A stretch of 64,000 bases of DNA from Hemibagrus wyckioides (GCF_019097595.1 NC_080712.1:22823646-22887645); one strand, 5' to 3'; positions 48,300 through 61,682 are shown, counted from the stretch's first letter. Numbers and translations: made by a program. The notes: a model not told the origin generated them from the sequence alone.

Positions 48300-50389
48300 T
48301 ATCCAAAGCCCCCCACTCCTGTAGCCCTCTAAAACTCCCCCAAATACACTTTTGAGACACAGAAGGGCTCTCCTGTTCAGAGCAGGGCGGTGATGGGCTT
48401 TTTGCGTTCCAACCGTTATGCCCTTCAGGACCACTGGGTCTGCCTGGAGGGCATTGTGCATGCCTGAGAATTTTCTCAGGATGGGAACAACAGTGTACTG
48501 AAGAAGACAAAGAAAGATGACCGGAGGAGTAGAAAGGGTGCACCTACTTGTGAGATAATAATGACAGTAAGAGGGGAAAAAATGTCTTATTACGTCACTA
48601 CAGATTAGTCTTAAAAGGATCTATGGCTTGGCTTCGAATTTCACACTTTGTGGAATGCACTAGACCTTCAAGGCCACCAAAAGTGTAGTGAATACAGTCA
48701 AAGGTTCAGGGAGACATCTAACACTTTTATACTGTAGGACTAACCAGAACGTATTTTCAGCTTAATAGATTTATTTGAACAAAACGTCTGTGCAGTGTGA
48801 AGACACAAACAAAACACCAAATTCCAAAAACACTGTCTAACTGAACCAATGTGTGTTTTCTTTACAGCTTCAGCATGAAATAACATTTTATTTGGAAAAC
48901 ATGCTATGTGTCAGTGACACCAGAAGGCATATACATATGTGTTGACTGTTGGATCTCACATCACTTCTGTTGATAATTCACACCATCATTCTAGAAAGGA
49001 GTGAAACTGTGGAAATGTAATTATGGATTGTCATGAAATTGCATATCGTGTGCAAACACAAGAGTTCATGTCAAGAACAGTTCTGTTTTAATGCTGATCA
49101 TGAACATATACCATCTAATTAAGAGAAATTGCTCTGAGACCAAGATTTAAATGCAAACTCTATATGCAGACAACTTCACACAAGATGAATTAAAGAAGTA
49201 ACAAAAAAAGACTAAATAATAATGTAATTTAAATACATTAAGCAATAATCTTTGAACAGTCTGTTACTGTTTGCTAGCTAAATGTAGTATTTCAACTAAT
49301 TAAAAAGCTTTGGGTCTGGGGATTAAAAATAAAAACTGAAAACATTGTTTCATGATTGACATTCTATTAACATCTTCTCACAAGCATTGTGAAACATCTA
49401 TAAAGAAACTGAACATTGCAACTTAAATAAGAAATACATTTTTGCAAAAACATTTCACACAAGCACACATAAAATAGTCTGCTGGCTCTCACCGTTAGGT
49501 CAGGTGTCCATAAATGATGCTGCTCTTGCACCAGGTAAAGCAATTGAAAATCTCAATAGAATTTTATATGACATTTTTTATTAAGATGTATTTATTACTT
49601 CAGTATTTTAATTGCTCAATAAAGTATACCTTTATACAGATTATATTGAGCTGGTTTACTTAAATAAGCATCCTGTTTTTGTATTTTTATTTATTTATTT
49701 TTTTCATGTATCCTTTCAGATATATACCGCTAGCATATGAATTGCTGCTTCGGCTACTGTGGTTTCATAAGAAAGCTGAAATACAAGTTGACGTGAATCT
49801 TAGTCATCTGTACATCCCTCGGTATGGTACAAACATATTAAAACCACTGGTATCTGAGGTCCATTTACAGCATGGCAAAAGCACTCGAGGAACACAGAGT
49901 AGGAGACTTTTCATGCCACTAACATGCTGTTTTTTTTCAGCCCTGTACTTCAAGTGTATGTTCTCCATTCAATAAGGTAAAGAATCTAAATCATATATGA
50001 TCTATTCGATTAGAAGTGAATATTAAAAATGCTACACTCGACCAAGTATTCAGTGTGAAAGCAGACATTTAAATAGGGTAGCGTCTGAAGGTTTTGAGCC
50101 ATCAATCAGTTTCGTCTGCTTGAGCCACTCGCATGTTCTCTTATGTGTCCATAATTGTACCACTCATGTGTTTCAGTGTTTGCGTGTAAATTATGCCTTC
50201 CCACTAAAACGAGTTGGCAGCAAGGTCATGCCACCAAAAAGGCATTAGAGTAGTAACCATGGAGAAGACTAATAATAGGTCACAAAGCCCTTGAATTCAA
50301 ACAGAGAGAAGGAAGAAGGCAAGTCACCCATGGCACAGCATGCGACCTAAAAGCACAAGCTACCATCAGAATGCATGCCATCCTCCTTA
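48300..50389. other. intergenic DNA
   Basis: GC-balanced to about 48560, then AT-rich. 49705-49975 carries an open + frame preceded by a splice-acceptor-like CCTTTCAG; discussed as a finding, not called a gene. Confidence 0.65.
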
Positions 50390-50960
50390 CTGTCTTATCA
50401 GTGTCTGCCTATAGCTTTCTTTAATTTAACTGTAAGAAGGTGGTCCGTATTACCTGCTGTATTTATTCGCATGTATTAATCACCGCTCAATAACTTGCCT
50501 CTCGCGGATGTGTCCGTCTCTGTATTTGCTCTCTTCAAATTGGCTGCTGTCTGCAGCAAACAGAGCTGGCATCTGGAATAGAGAAATCACACCTGGTGAC
50601 AGTCGGCTAGTGCAATGGTGGCAAATTAAGTCCTCAACGGCACACAGCGTTTAAGTGCACTGCACACGATACCAATCTGCAAGTTTATTACCACGCCCTC
50701 CCCGCTTGCCGTTATCACAAACCACAGTCATTAAAAAGCATTTGACCTTTTTCAACAGGGATCCAGAAATTACTTTCTTTTTTCCCCTGCATGCTCTCTC
50801 TCTCTCTCTCTCTCTTTCAAATCATGCTCCTCAGCAAATTGTAATGCAACCTCCTTCACAAAGCCTGCGACAGACCAGGCAGCCCTGAGGAGATACTGCT
50901 TTTAATTAAATGCTACATCTGCCAATTGTTTTATAAAGACAATTAGGGAGACAAAGAAAA
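50390..50960. promoter_or_regulatory. candidate conserved non-coding element
   Basis: Contains TGTATTAATCACCGCTCAAT, GTGCAATGGTGGCAAATTAA, CAAATTGTAATGCAACC and CTTTTAATTAAATGC, interrupted by a CT repeat (50796-50815). Confidence 0.3.
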
Positions 50961-51839
50961 GAGGTTCAGATTAGAGAACGAGAGAGAGAAACAAACAGAG
51001 AGAAAGTAAGGGAGAGCGGATGCCGCTCTTCTGATAGCATGGAACAGCTTTGCATCTTGGACAGTGATGCTGAGGCTTAGTGTGTGCATGGATCAGGGGA
51101 GAGGTCTGTGTGAGGGTGAGCTCAGAAAGACACACACATATATACACACTGGTTCTTTGAAATCCCCATTCATTGCTATCAGGCTCTGTCACATGTTCTG
51201 GTTTGTGTTTGTGTGCGCCACTCACACTGTGCTTGGCGCAGCTCTCAGCATTAGGCAAACTGCTTTAGGGCTCGTTTGGAGTGGAGGCATGAGACTGCTA
51301 GACTGCCTCATCCATGTTTATTTATTCTACTGAGGTGACATCTTTCCTCAGAAGATTGAGGCCAACTGGTCCTTGCTCCAAGCTGCACTATTATTACAGG
51401 GAGATGATCCATACATGTTTCTAGTTCCTGAGTGCTAAAGTATTTTTATTCTAAACTACAATGTCCATAAATGCAGCATCACAAATCCAAGTTCAGTTCA
51501 ACTTACAGTGGTATGGAGGTTTAGTTAGTACTATGCCGGTAATAGCGGCATGATTCTAGTCATTCTGTGATTTCTTCTTTTTTTTTATACCCCGTTCACC
51601 TCTATTTTCTCAGTTCTCTCTACTGAGCCCTGTCGCAACCTTTGGTTTCATTTGCAGTATTGGCATGAAGAAAAATGTCCACCTGCAGGGGGTGTGATGC
51701 ACAGCTGTGCCTGGGAATAAGAGTTTCACCTGTCTGAAATGAGATTTAAGAGACACACACACATACACCTAAGCACACAACATAAGCACTTTCAGGGGTC
51801 TGAGAAAACTATCATGCTTCCGAGTTTTTTATGGATTAA

Positions 51840-52240
51840 TGGTAAAAAGAAGTAGAGGCCCCTGATCATTAGCGAGCCCTGTCAGGACATAGAGAGAAGG
51901 CTAAACACTGAGCAATGGTGTGTTGTGTGAGGAATATATCTCGAGGCCATGTTTACCCCGAGTGCTGCATCGGGGTGAATAGGGAACAGGATAGGAAGTG
52001 TAAAAGTGGGCTTATTCGCTAGGGGTGACACACGATTTCCATATGAGCAGAAAATCCGATTTAACAGCATGTCAGCACAATAAAGCTGCGACATGCGGTC
52101 CCCCCACAATAAAATGGCACAAGTGACTCATCTTTGTAAAGTATGAAATTGATCTGGCTAAAAGGCACCATGACGGTTTATCCAGTTAGGTACCAGCTTA
52201 CATCCTGCCTACGGGCACCATCATGACACCTACTTGTAGC
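51840..52240. promoter_or_regulatory. candidate conserved non-coding element
   Basis: Contains GAAAATCCGATTTAACAGC, CACAATAAAGCTGCGACATG and CAGTTAGGTACCAGCTTACA in a repeat-free block between AT-rich flanks. Confidence 0.3.
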
Positions 52241-52959
52241 TGCATTTTACCACATTTCTGTGTTGTGTTAAATGTAGTCAGTCTATACAAGATGGGGTAA
52301 TGTGGTGTATAATGTTTAAAAAGTATATAAAAATTCTATAACTCTGCTGATCATGCGTAAATAATTTAAACCATATAGAAAAAATATAAACAAATAGATC
52401 ACTTAAATCTGAATTATCAGTATCAGTATAACATTTTAACAAACAAACATAGTAACAGTAATAAATTATTTATAATTGTGTACTTCACTCATTAAAATAA
52501 CTTTTTTTGACATAAGTAAGATTTAGTAAATATTACACATTAAATAAACAATTAAAAAAAAATAAAAAGTCAGCAAGATTGATCAAATCAAGCTCCCCCT
52601 TTATTAGTTTTATTAGTAAGTATTAAGTAAATTAAGTATTAATGATTACCAATATTCCATACAATATTTTTTATCAATGTTATGCAGTAATTATTCATTA
52701 TCATTTTTTGTTAATTAAGCTTTCATTAGTGAATTACTTAATAGTGTTTTGTCAAACCTTAAATCAAAGAGTTATTGAATTTCCTAAACCAAACAGGAGG
52801 AAAAAACAAACATAATGCAAAAAGTAAATGTTTCCAGAAGTTTCTCTTCCATTACTTGAATCCTTAATATTTAATAGTGAATAGATACTGTGTATACAGT
52901 ATATAAAAATGTAAAGCACATACAGAATAAAGACAGTGACAGTACAATATAGAGACAAT
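52241..52959. other. AT-rich intergenic DNA
   Basis: Very AT-rich with many ATTAA/TTAAT words. No feature beyond composition. Confidence 0.75.
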
Positions 52960-53160
52960 CTAAGGGAGTTTTTCCTTGCCACAGTCACCTTAATCACCTC
53001 AGGCTTGCTCACTTGGGATAACATCTAGGACTGTTTGTCTGTTTATATGTTTGTTGTTTTCTTATGTTGTTTCTCATGTAAAGCTGCTTTGAGACAATGC
53101 TCTTTGTTAAAAGAGCTATACAAAAATAAATTGAATTGAATTGAATTGAATTGAATTGAA
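52960..53160 (+). repeat. GAATT-tailed dispersed repeat, copy 3
   Basis: Reads GGGAGTTTTTCCTTGCCACA, CAGGCTTGCTCACTTGGGAT, AAGCTGCTTTGAGACAATGC and TTAAAAGAGCTATACAA, then ends in a TTGAA pentanucleotide array (53128-53160). This is the fullest of the three copies, and the tail array is characteristic of target-primed 3' ends. Confidence 0.75.
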
Positions 53161-55036
53161 CAATCTTAGCATATAATAAAAGATGATTTTTTTGTATTAG
53201 ACCTTAACACATTATTAGTCTGGGTAACACTGAGCAGAAAAAAGGCCAGGTTGTATGCTGCACGTGCTCTATATGTAAGACCTGTAAATGCATTTTATCT
53301 AAAATATATATTTAAATATATAATATAAAATCAAGAGTGTCAATTTGGCTAAATATGACAAGTAATTATTAATTGTGTCGCATTATAAATTAAATTTATT
53401 ATGTGATAAGGACATTGATCCTGGACAATTATTATTCTTATTATTATCAATTATTGTTGTCAATTATGATCCTTATTATTTAAATAAATTCTAAATAATA
53501 CATTAAAATATATATTTAAAAAAGAAGAATAACAGGGTGAGTGACAGACTGGCATAATAATAATAATAACTGCGGCAAAGAGGAATAGATAATGTGTGGA
53601 TGTCAAATGCGAGGGTGTCTAACATGTACAGATCCAAAACTTTAAAACATTTATTTATAAGCTTGCTATCATTTACAAGCTAGAGGTAACCTACACCATG
53701 TTAAAAGCGCTTTAACACAATAATCTGGTAAATCGAAAATAATCAAATATGTTGCTTTTCTTTCGTTTTCTACATCGGGATGTTATTTATGATAGTAAAA
53801 GCATGTGACCTATAACAGTATGGTGAATCTCAAGTGATGAATTTGCTTCAACAGATGTTCAGGAAAGTGAAAGCAGCAGATTAATAAACTGTAATTTACC
53901 CAGAAATCATCAGTGGAAATCCTTTGTATTTTTTCCTACATAAAAGTATTGTGAAAACCTCGAGAAATCGAATCACTGAAAAAAATTGCAGCACCTTCAA
54001 GGACATGTCCAAACAATTTAGGATTGAATTAAATTGAAAGCAGATCATCCAACTTAACTAATCGATAAACTCTGTTTCCACCCAAAAACTATCCCCAAAA
54101 CACAGAATCAATCAAACCACTTAGTAGAAATAACATAGAATATTAATACAATGTGCAGAGGATATAATATTTTATAAAAATGAGTCCTTCAGTATTATTT
54201 ATGTCTGAGTTGTTCATGTTTGTCAGTCCAAGCACACACTGATTCATGTAGATAGCACACAAAATATGAGAGGAAAAACAACCCTAATGTAAGGTGTAGG
54301 ATCCAGGAGCAGCTGAGAATCCTCTTTCTTTACAGTGTGCGCTCTTCCACAGAATGTCATGCAGGAAAGTGATGGTACACTATTCACACAAGCTCTTCTG
54401 AAAGCCTGTGACTCTCACTGCGCAACCCGTGTAAATACTTCCTTTTATCCCGCACTGGCAAGCTTTTGAATAAACCAGAATTTGCAAGTAAAATTCATGG
54501 AATTCGAAGAGTTGAAAGGTTAGACCGTAATAAAAGCTCAAAACAAACAAAAAAGGCATACGAGGATGTAGAGCTTATTATTAACTCATCCAAAACAAAT
54601 CCAAACTGATGCTAAATTCAACAGCTTTGTTTTTTTTTGTTTGTTGTTTTTTGCAAGTGTAAATATGAATGTTTTTTTTTTATTTGGTTGAATTTTAATT
54701 TCAGCACCAAATAATACAAAAATCATCTTTATTATTTGAAATGAATTTCTTGTAAATGTTCTTTCCGCATAGCCCATTTTATTTATTTTCAAGCATATAA
54801 CTGTACTTCTTTTAAATTTGACCTACACTGTTGTGTCTAAAGGGCAGACTCTATGATCCTAATGATAAAATACTGACAGGTGTGTAAACTGGAGCAATAA
54901 TTAATGCATAAAAAACAAAGCAGAAGAAGGAAACGGCTTGACGGTTTGCTGAAATATCAGCAACAAATAACTCACTGCTTTAATTTCTTTGCCTATGTGA
55001 ATACAATTCTCTCACCAATAGGGCATGCTAGCCTCG

Positions 55037-55077
<41 letters not shown>

Positions 55078-55205
55078 CACGCACACATACACACACACAC
55101 TATTGCCCCTGAGCCAATTCTCTTCTTGTACTAATAAATACACAAACACAATCAGAAAAACATTGAGCCAATTTCCCCTCTGTTGCCCTACTAAATCTCT
55201 CTCTC

Positions 55206-55237
<32 letters not shown>

Positions 55238-55299
55238 CCACACACACACACACACCCACACACACACACACACACATGCACGCACGCAAAGCTCCTCTA
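53161..55299. other. AT-rich intergenic DNA
   Basis: No gene seen. CA repeats fill 55041-55100 and 55211-55276. Confidence 0.7.
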
Positions 55300-55564
55300 A
55301 TTTCCTCCGGCTGCCACATTGGCAGGGAGTGTGTTGTAGCACAAACAGAGATGTGTTTTGGGTAATTGCTCGTGCTGTGTATGTATGGAAATCTCAGAGT
55401 GTGTGACAAGGCTAGATAGCTGCCCAATGTTGTCCTGATCCACGCTTTAGGCTTCCAGCCAAAGTATTTTATCTCTTAATGCATTAGAGTGATCTTCCAA
55501 TTAGCCCACGCTCATAATACCCCAGCTTCTGGTGGTGCTGTCTGCCTGTGTGTGTGTGTATGTG

Positions 55565-55599
<35 letters not shown>

Positions 55600-55880
55600 C
55601 TTGGGGGTTTCAGCGATAGTTCTGGTTGAGAGGTAAAATGAGGTGCTTATTGTGTGTGTGCGGGGGTTGTGTGCTTGCCGGAGCTCCCGTTGTAAAGTTT
55701 GCTGATAAGGGGAACCGGGCCCTTGAGCATCCATTCAGCCCGGTACATTAACACTCCTTATCGGCAGCCCAGATAACGAGTGCATGCCATTTGCCTTCGG
55801 AGGAATTAGCTCGTCTTCCTTGGCTAACCAGGCAATGGTGATTAACCTTTACGCTGTCCAATATTCTCCCAAGACTCCCT
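55300..55880. promoter_or_regulatory. candidate conserved non-coding elements flanking a TG repeat
   Basis: One patch holds TTATCTCTTAATGCATTAG and TTCCAATTAGCCCACGC. A second holds TATCGGCAGCCCAGATAACG, GGAGGAATTAGCTCGTC and AATGGTGATTAACC. A TG repeat (about 55550-55599) lies between them. Confidence 0.35.
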
Positions 55881-56239
55881 CTCCCAGATTAGACACTATT
55901 AGTTATAACCAACTAAATGAACAGAGAGGGAGAGAGTGAACTGTATGCACAGTGCAGTGTGTGTGTGTGTGGTAACACCGCACGTTATTTGTGGTCTTTT
56001 ACAAATTCATGTGTATGTACTAGCACCCACTTTTCCATCTTTCTATATATATGCGTGTAATTTCACGCTCCCTTAAACCCAGCCAAGAAATTCAACAACA
56101 AATCTGCACCATTTCACTCACAGACTAGAAACATTACATTTAATTATTTCTTAAATCCCAGCTGACTGTTTTTCTACACAAATTATGCTGATGAAATTAC
56201 TGTTTTGTGTCACCGTTTCATTTATTTTATGTACTACTT

Positions 56240-56600
56240 TAATAAATTGCTTTTTTTTTTCAGGGTATAGGATTTCAGATATTTACATCATAATGTGGCT
56301 TTGATAAATGGAAACCCGAATCATTTCTTGCTAACAATTCTGAATGCTAATTAGCCTAGATCCTATGGAGGCTATATGAAATTGATGTGCAATGTAATGT
56401 TTCATTATCTCTTTTGGTTAACATTTCTATGTGTAATTTTGCAGTTGGAGTTAATTGCATTTGAAAAAAGAGGCACATGCTTGCGGCGTTGTGTTAATCT
56501 GTTCTAATCTTAATCATAACAATACTAATAGAAGCCGTTAAGGTTTTAATGTAAAGTATTTTAATGCCAATTCCATTAGATGGATTTTTTTTTATTTGGT
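56240..56600. promoter_or_regulatory. candidate conserved non-coding element
   Basis: Contains TGCTAATTAGCCTAGATCC, GGAGTTAATTGCATTTG, TCTAATCTTAATCATAAC and GCCAATTCCATTAGATGG; homeobox cores cluster densely. Confidence 0.35.
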
Positions 56601-58289
56601 CGTAACTTTAAAATAAATCTGCAGGATACTGGATTCACACAATAACAATCATTTTAATTCATTTATCTTTTCCTTTAGACATTATTCTAATAAAATAAAA
56701 TAAAAAAACCTCTAACTGGAGCTCAGGCGCCAGGAGAAGTACTATACGAATGAGCCACAAGCTCCTGTCAATCATGTTGCAAATCTGTGGAAGCATGGCT
56801 TTATCTCATACTTATTTCGCCCTGGTGCATCCCATCTCCTGTCTCCTTTTTCCTTCCTTCCATATCTATTATCCTGTTCTGTTCAGGCTGTTATGAAGTC
56901 TGGGAGTGCCTTAGTGTACATTCTGATGGCTTCTCATCCTTTTAGTTTTAGATTTTTAAGGTTTCTTACAGTAAATTGAGGCTGGTCAGAGTTTATATAC
57001 CACTGAGTATGAGTATTCTAAATTAGGATCAAGGTTTTAGTTTGGTGTTTGTTAAAGAATAAATAGTGAAAGTCCAGTACAGTGTTTGGCAGTCAGGGTG
57101 AGCTCACGGCAAATGATAGACATCACTGCAATAATGTGATTTAGACAATAAACACTGGAGTGGAATGCCAAAAGTGTGTGTGCGCTTCCAGATGAGATAA
57201 CCACTTTCTTGCCCAAGCAGTGTTAACCATAGAAGATCATTACATTGCATTCTACTCAAACACACACCACCAATGTGTCTTTTCAGTTCAGTGAAGCTGC
57301 AACTCTTAACTACCATGTAGCCTTGTTGGAACAGTAGTTAACATGCTTTCACAGTAGTTAAGCCTGTCCGCTGTTCGTGCACACACAGGCTGTAAATCCT
57401 AAGGCCATCGTCATTTCGTGGACTCACCAACTGTCTTTCATTGGCTATTGTGTTTCAGGAAGATAACTTCACAGACGTAACATGGGATGACACTCGTACA
57501 CACACTGGTACATGATGCCTTCCAAGCTAGTCCTGGTTTCAACCAGATTAAGTCTCCTTGTTGAAAGAAAATGTGGAATTGAATTACCGCTCTGGAAGCA
57601 AGACCCTGGATTTCTCACACCAAGCAAGTGTCTTTGAAAGAAGGCTGCACTTCTAAAACAAATGCACATACACACATATATTCACACATTGTGCCTGCAC
57701 AGTGATGGTTCTGCAGCGCGGACGCACACAGCCAGCATTCCACAGGCGCCCAACACATTTATCTATGAGCACAATTAAGAGCATGAAATTTGAACATGCT
57801 GTGTTAACTAAGAAAGTGCTTTTGTTCCAAAGGAAACAAAGCCCTGTGGAAAAAAATGAGTTTTTCAGCCTTGAGAGAGCAACGCCAAGGCTCACTGATA
57901 CCCAGAATAATCACATTCTGCCTCAAATCCCTGCGGCTGGCACAGGTAGAGCTCATTTAAGACCGTCCACTGGCTAACCATGAGCAGATTCCGAATTGTG
58001 GATTCTCTCCATTTCTCTCGCTCAGGAACACAGCCTGGAGTCCACCCTCCACCCTAAAACACCAACTACCCCCCTCTTCCGCATTTCACTGAAGGTACCA
58101 AAGTCAGAAGGCTCACCCCCTTGAGGACCCCTCTCTAAAACCATGCACTCACGTAGAAAAAAGGGCCACTATAATACCATTCACCAGTGTGTATCTCAAA
58201 TGAATCCTCGTCTCCACCTTAAGAGAATGACTAATCAAGCAGTCCAGACTCCAAGCTGTCAGTCAAGCGGCTTTGCTATCTTCCCACCA
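56601..58289. other. intergenic DNA
   Basis: No exon recognised. 57690-58130 is less AT-rich and includes GGCACAGGTAGAGCTCATTT; nothing assignable. Confidence 0.6.
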
Positions 58290-58760
58290 CGGCTTCTTCT
58301 TCTAATACCAATTTAAATAATTCACAGGCCTTCCACTGCCATTATTCAAAAAGATCATAATAGTTTTCCTTGTGCCCAAAGCACAAAAAATCAATTATTT
58401 CCCCACAAAGACTTGAAAGTACTTAGCACGGGGCTGTGGCGAGCTGAGTTATATCAAATTGAAACCGCACTCATTACACGGCACACAATTAGTTACCTCT
58501 GGTCTGCACGGCCTTTCATTGTGAATAGCATATCTGTATTATTACAGAAACAAGCATGCAAATGCTATTGTTGGGGATTTAGAGAAATCAATAAGACAGT
58601 GGCTTGAGCATTTGGTGGCCCGTCACTCAAATCTGCTGCGGGCCAGAGATAAAGGTCTGAATTCAAATTAGCACATGCAGCCCATGACATCATAAGTGAC
58701 ACCCCAAATAAAAGCCCCGGCTCCATGACATATGTAATTATTCCTCACGCATTCTCCTCC
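58290..58760. promoter_or_regulatory. candidate conserved non-coding element with octamer site
   Basis: Holds a perfect POU octamer ATGCAAAT (58556-58563), ACACAATTAGTTACCTC, GAATTCAAATTAGCACATG, AGCCCCGGCTCCATGACATA and TATGTAATTATTCC. Long, repeat-free and non-coding. The strongest regulatory-looking block in the 3' third of the window. Confidence 0.42.
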
Positions 58761-59089
58761 TTTCTTCTTCCTCATTGTGTATACTTATGTAAGGATGTTT
58801 CATATAAAAGGATTAAGAGAAGTTTAATGAGAAAATGTAATTGTTTTTTCCCCTTCTACATGGATGTATGTGTGTGTGAGAATCCTGCTCTTATCCAGTG
58901 AGTGAGCTAATCGGCATCTCTTCTTTTTTTAGTGTGTCTCACAGTCTTTTACCTATCAGTGGTCACCAGGGACAATACCATCATGTCCTTTACTTGATTT
59001 GAATTTTGCACTCCAACATTCCTTCCTCCTGCATGAATAAGTGTGAAAACGAAGTGCTCTGCTTGCTCCTTCACACAACATTGTCCACT

Positions 59090-59560
59090 GTGGAGGAATT
59101 ATTACAAACATCTTTGGTGCTAGACCTGACCTGGCCTCGCTCCTCATTTGATCCCCTAATGGCACAGGTGAGGTTAAAGGTCATGACCCACTAGGGCTGA
59201 AGTGGGGAGAAGACACGGGAGACAAGGGTGAAGCATCTGCAACGGAAACAGAAGCTCCTGCAGTGACCTGTCACCCAAGTGATCGCCTAACAGCTCTGAG
59301 GGCATCCGAGTGCTCAAAAGAGGGACAACAATTACCAATTAGCAGTCTGGCCTCCACTTGCAAAACAAAGCCCAATAGGAATGTGGCTGCTGAAATACCA
59401 CAAAAGGGAATTAAGGGGGGTAACATTGAACATAGCGTACATGTTAACAACTATGTATGTCTTCCTAGCCAGGCAGAGGCATCGGATTTGAGTAGCTTCT
59501 TTCATATTCCAGGCTCCGATGCTCATTTTTGAACATTGTAGCCATCCCGAATGTTGCTCT
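59090..59560. promoter_or_regulatory. candidate conserved non-coding element
   Basis: Contains GAGGAATTATTACAAACATC, CTTTGGTGCTAGACCTGACC, GAGGTTAAAGGTCATGACC (a nuclear-receptor-like AGGTCA next to TGACC) and ACAACAATTACCAATTAGC. Confidence 0.35.
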
Positions 59561-60424
59561 TCCAAAAACAAACAAAGCCATGCCTTTCGCTTGGCAGGGT
59601 AAGCAGAGAGAAGAGTGGGGAGGGAGAACATGCCCTTTCCCGGCCTTTCTTTCTTTCTCTCAATATCCTTCCCCCTTCCCCTTTATCGCAGGGGGTTCTG
59701 CATTCAATGTCGGTTAAACGTTTGCACAGCCACACAATGGCAGAGTGAGACGGCAGGTGCGAGGGAGCGAGAGTGAGTGAGAGACAGAGTAAGAGAAATG
59801 GAGAAAAAGAGAGAGAGAGAGGCTTAGCGCAAGGGGGTAGGAGTAATTTGGCAACTGGAAGGGGGCACATTAATGCTAGTTGGGTCAGGGAGCACACTAC
59901 GTTTGGAATAAATTTTTGAAAAATAAAAAAAATAGCATCTATGTGAATGCTAACTTTTGATCATTTTCGACAGGGGCATTTATTAATTTCACAAATAAAA
60001 ACAAACAAACAAATGTAAATTAACAGCACTACAAAATAAACAATTTAAAATAGTTTACTCACAGCAGACAAAGCACAAAAGAACAAAAAATTACTATTAA
60101 TTATTACACTCTTTATTATTTGGACAAGCCTACACAAGGCTCAAAGCTGGCAGAACACTTAAAGCTACACAAATTAAAGCAAAAAAAATATAGCAGTTCT
60201 CTCTATGATGCACTGAAAGTGTAAATGTGTGACTACAAATTAAAACACTTGGACAATATATATATATTTTTTTATAAAAATAAATAAATAAATTTATTCA
60301 AATAACAGACATAACTTGTAATTCCCAGTCTCTGACTTGGAAAAAAAACAAGGAAAATGCTGCTTCAGCTTGGAATTCCTATTTGGTAACTTAGGATGGT
60401 AACATACAGGTATATTCACTTTTT

Positions 60425-60580
60425 AAGATAAGATAAGATAAGATAAGATAAGATAAGATAAGATAAGATAAGAAATAACTTTATTAATCCTGAGGAAATT
60501 CTTTTGCCAGAGACTGCTTCAGAAGAGAAATAAGTATAAATGAAATATGCTATGTACGAAATGTACAAAAAAAAAGGTGC
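60425..60580 (-). repeat. retroelement 3' tail with (TCTTA)n array
   Basis: Read on the minus strand it ends AATTTCCTCAGGATTAATAA, then AGTTATTTC and about nine TCTTA units (60427-60472). GGATTAATAAAGT followed by a short tandem array is the usual 3' end of several fish LINE families; family not determined. Confidence 0.6.
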
Positions 60581-61479
60581 TAGAGAATTAAAATAGTATT
60601 GCACATGATATGATTCTGCACATGATATGATATTCTTTTAACTCACTGGCTACCTTTTGCTAACAAATGATAAAGACCACAGAAGCATCCATATGTTATT
60701 TTGTAGCTTGAATACACTGTGGGTGAAAACACGACTCTTAAACTTAGAGTATTCAAAAGCAATAACCTTGATTTCTATTTTCCAGTCTACCTTACATCTA
60801 AAAAACAAAATAGATCCAGGCTGATCAGACAGCATGTAGGCTTCATGTTGACAGGCACCAGATACGGACACAGATGCAGGCGCTCAATGTTTTTATTGCG
60901 AAGCAACAAATACAAAAAGTTAAGCAGAAAAATAGGCAATAATCAGAGGATGTGCAAACAACATGAACTGGAAAAAAAACAGAACTGTGAATGAAGAACA
61001 AGATCAAATACTGGAACATTAAGGAACACAGAGTGTATACTTCGCAGTTGTGTGAGTGCGCTGTGTGTGTGAAAGTGTTCAAGTGTGCATGAGGAGAAAT
61101 CAGGTAAGAGGGACTGTAGGTGATGGGAGTCGGAGTCCTGGTTTGTAGCCATGTTTGTAACTGACTGGTGTTATGGGTTGTGTAGCAGGACACCAAAGTG
61201 TACTGTACATCAGACTGCATGATTGCACACATTAGTCATACTCTATTCATGTCAGTTACATTTATTCCTTTTGTTATACACTTATATCCCAAATGGCTTT
61301 CAAATAAGGAAATACAAGCAAAGAAATATATCAAGCAGAGGACAATACAAGTCGTGCTACCATACAAGATTTTTAACTAAGTGCTAGAGGAGCAAACAGT
61401 AGAGATGCTTATAGTTAGTGGAACTTATTGAATAGTTATTAGATAAGCGTTAGATAACATTTTTAGATATCATTTTTTG

Positions 61480-61682
61480 TATTCATTTGCACCTACTGTA
61501 TCTGTATTCATATAGTATATGCTTTCGATTTTTCTATATATTTTACACCTTTCCTACCAGTATAGTTCAATTCAAATTTTTTCTATTCTTTATTATTTTA
61601 TTCAATTTTTATGACATGGACATTCAGGAAAAAAGCTTGCATGTATGATTGTGTATGTGATCAATAAAATTTGAATTTGATG
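61480..61682 (+). repeat. dispersed repeat tail ending in AATAAAATTTGAATTTGA
   Basis: Contains ACATGGACATTCAGG, ATGATTGTGTATGTGATCAA and TAAAATTTGAATTTGATG, the end of a repeat common in fish. A short related patch with GGTTGTGTATGTGACAAA lies at 62285-62370. Confidence 0.5.

Noticed and set aside
55012..55281. Cys-Val-rich and Thr-His-rich open frames
   Set aside because: Translations of CA/TG repeats.
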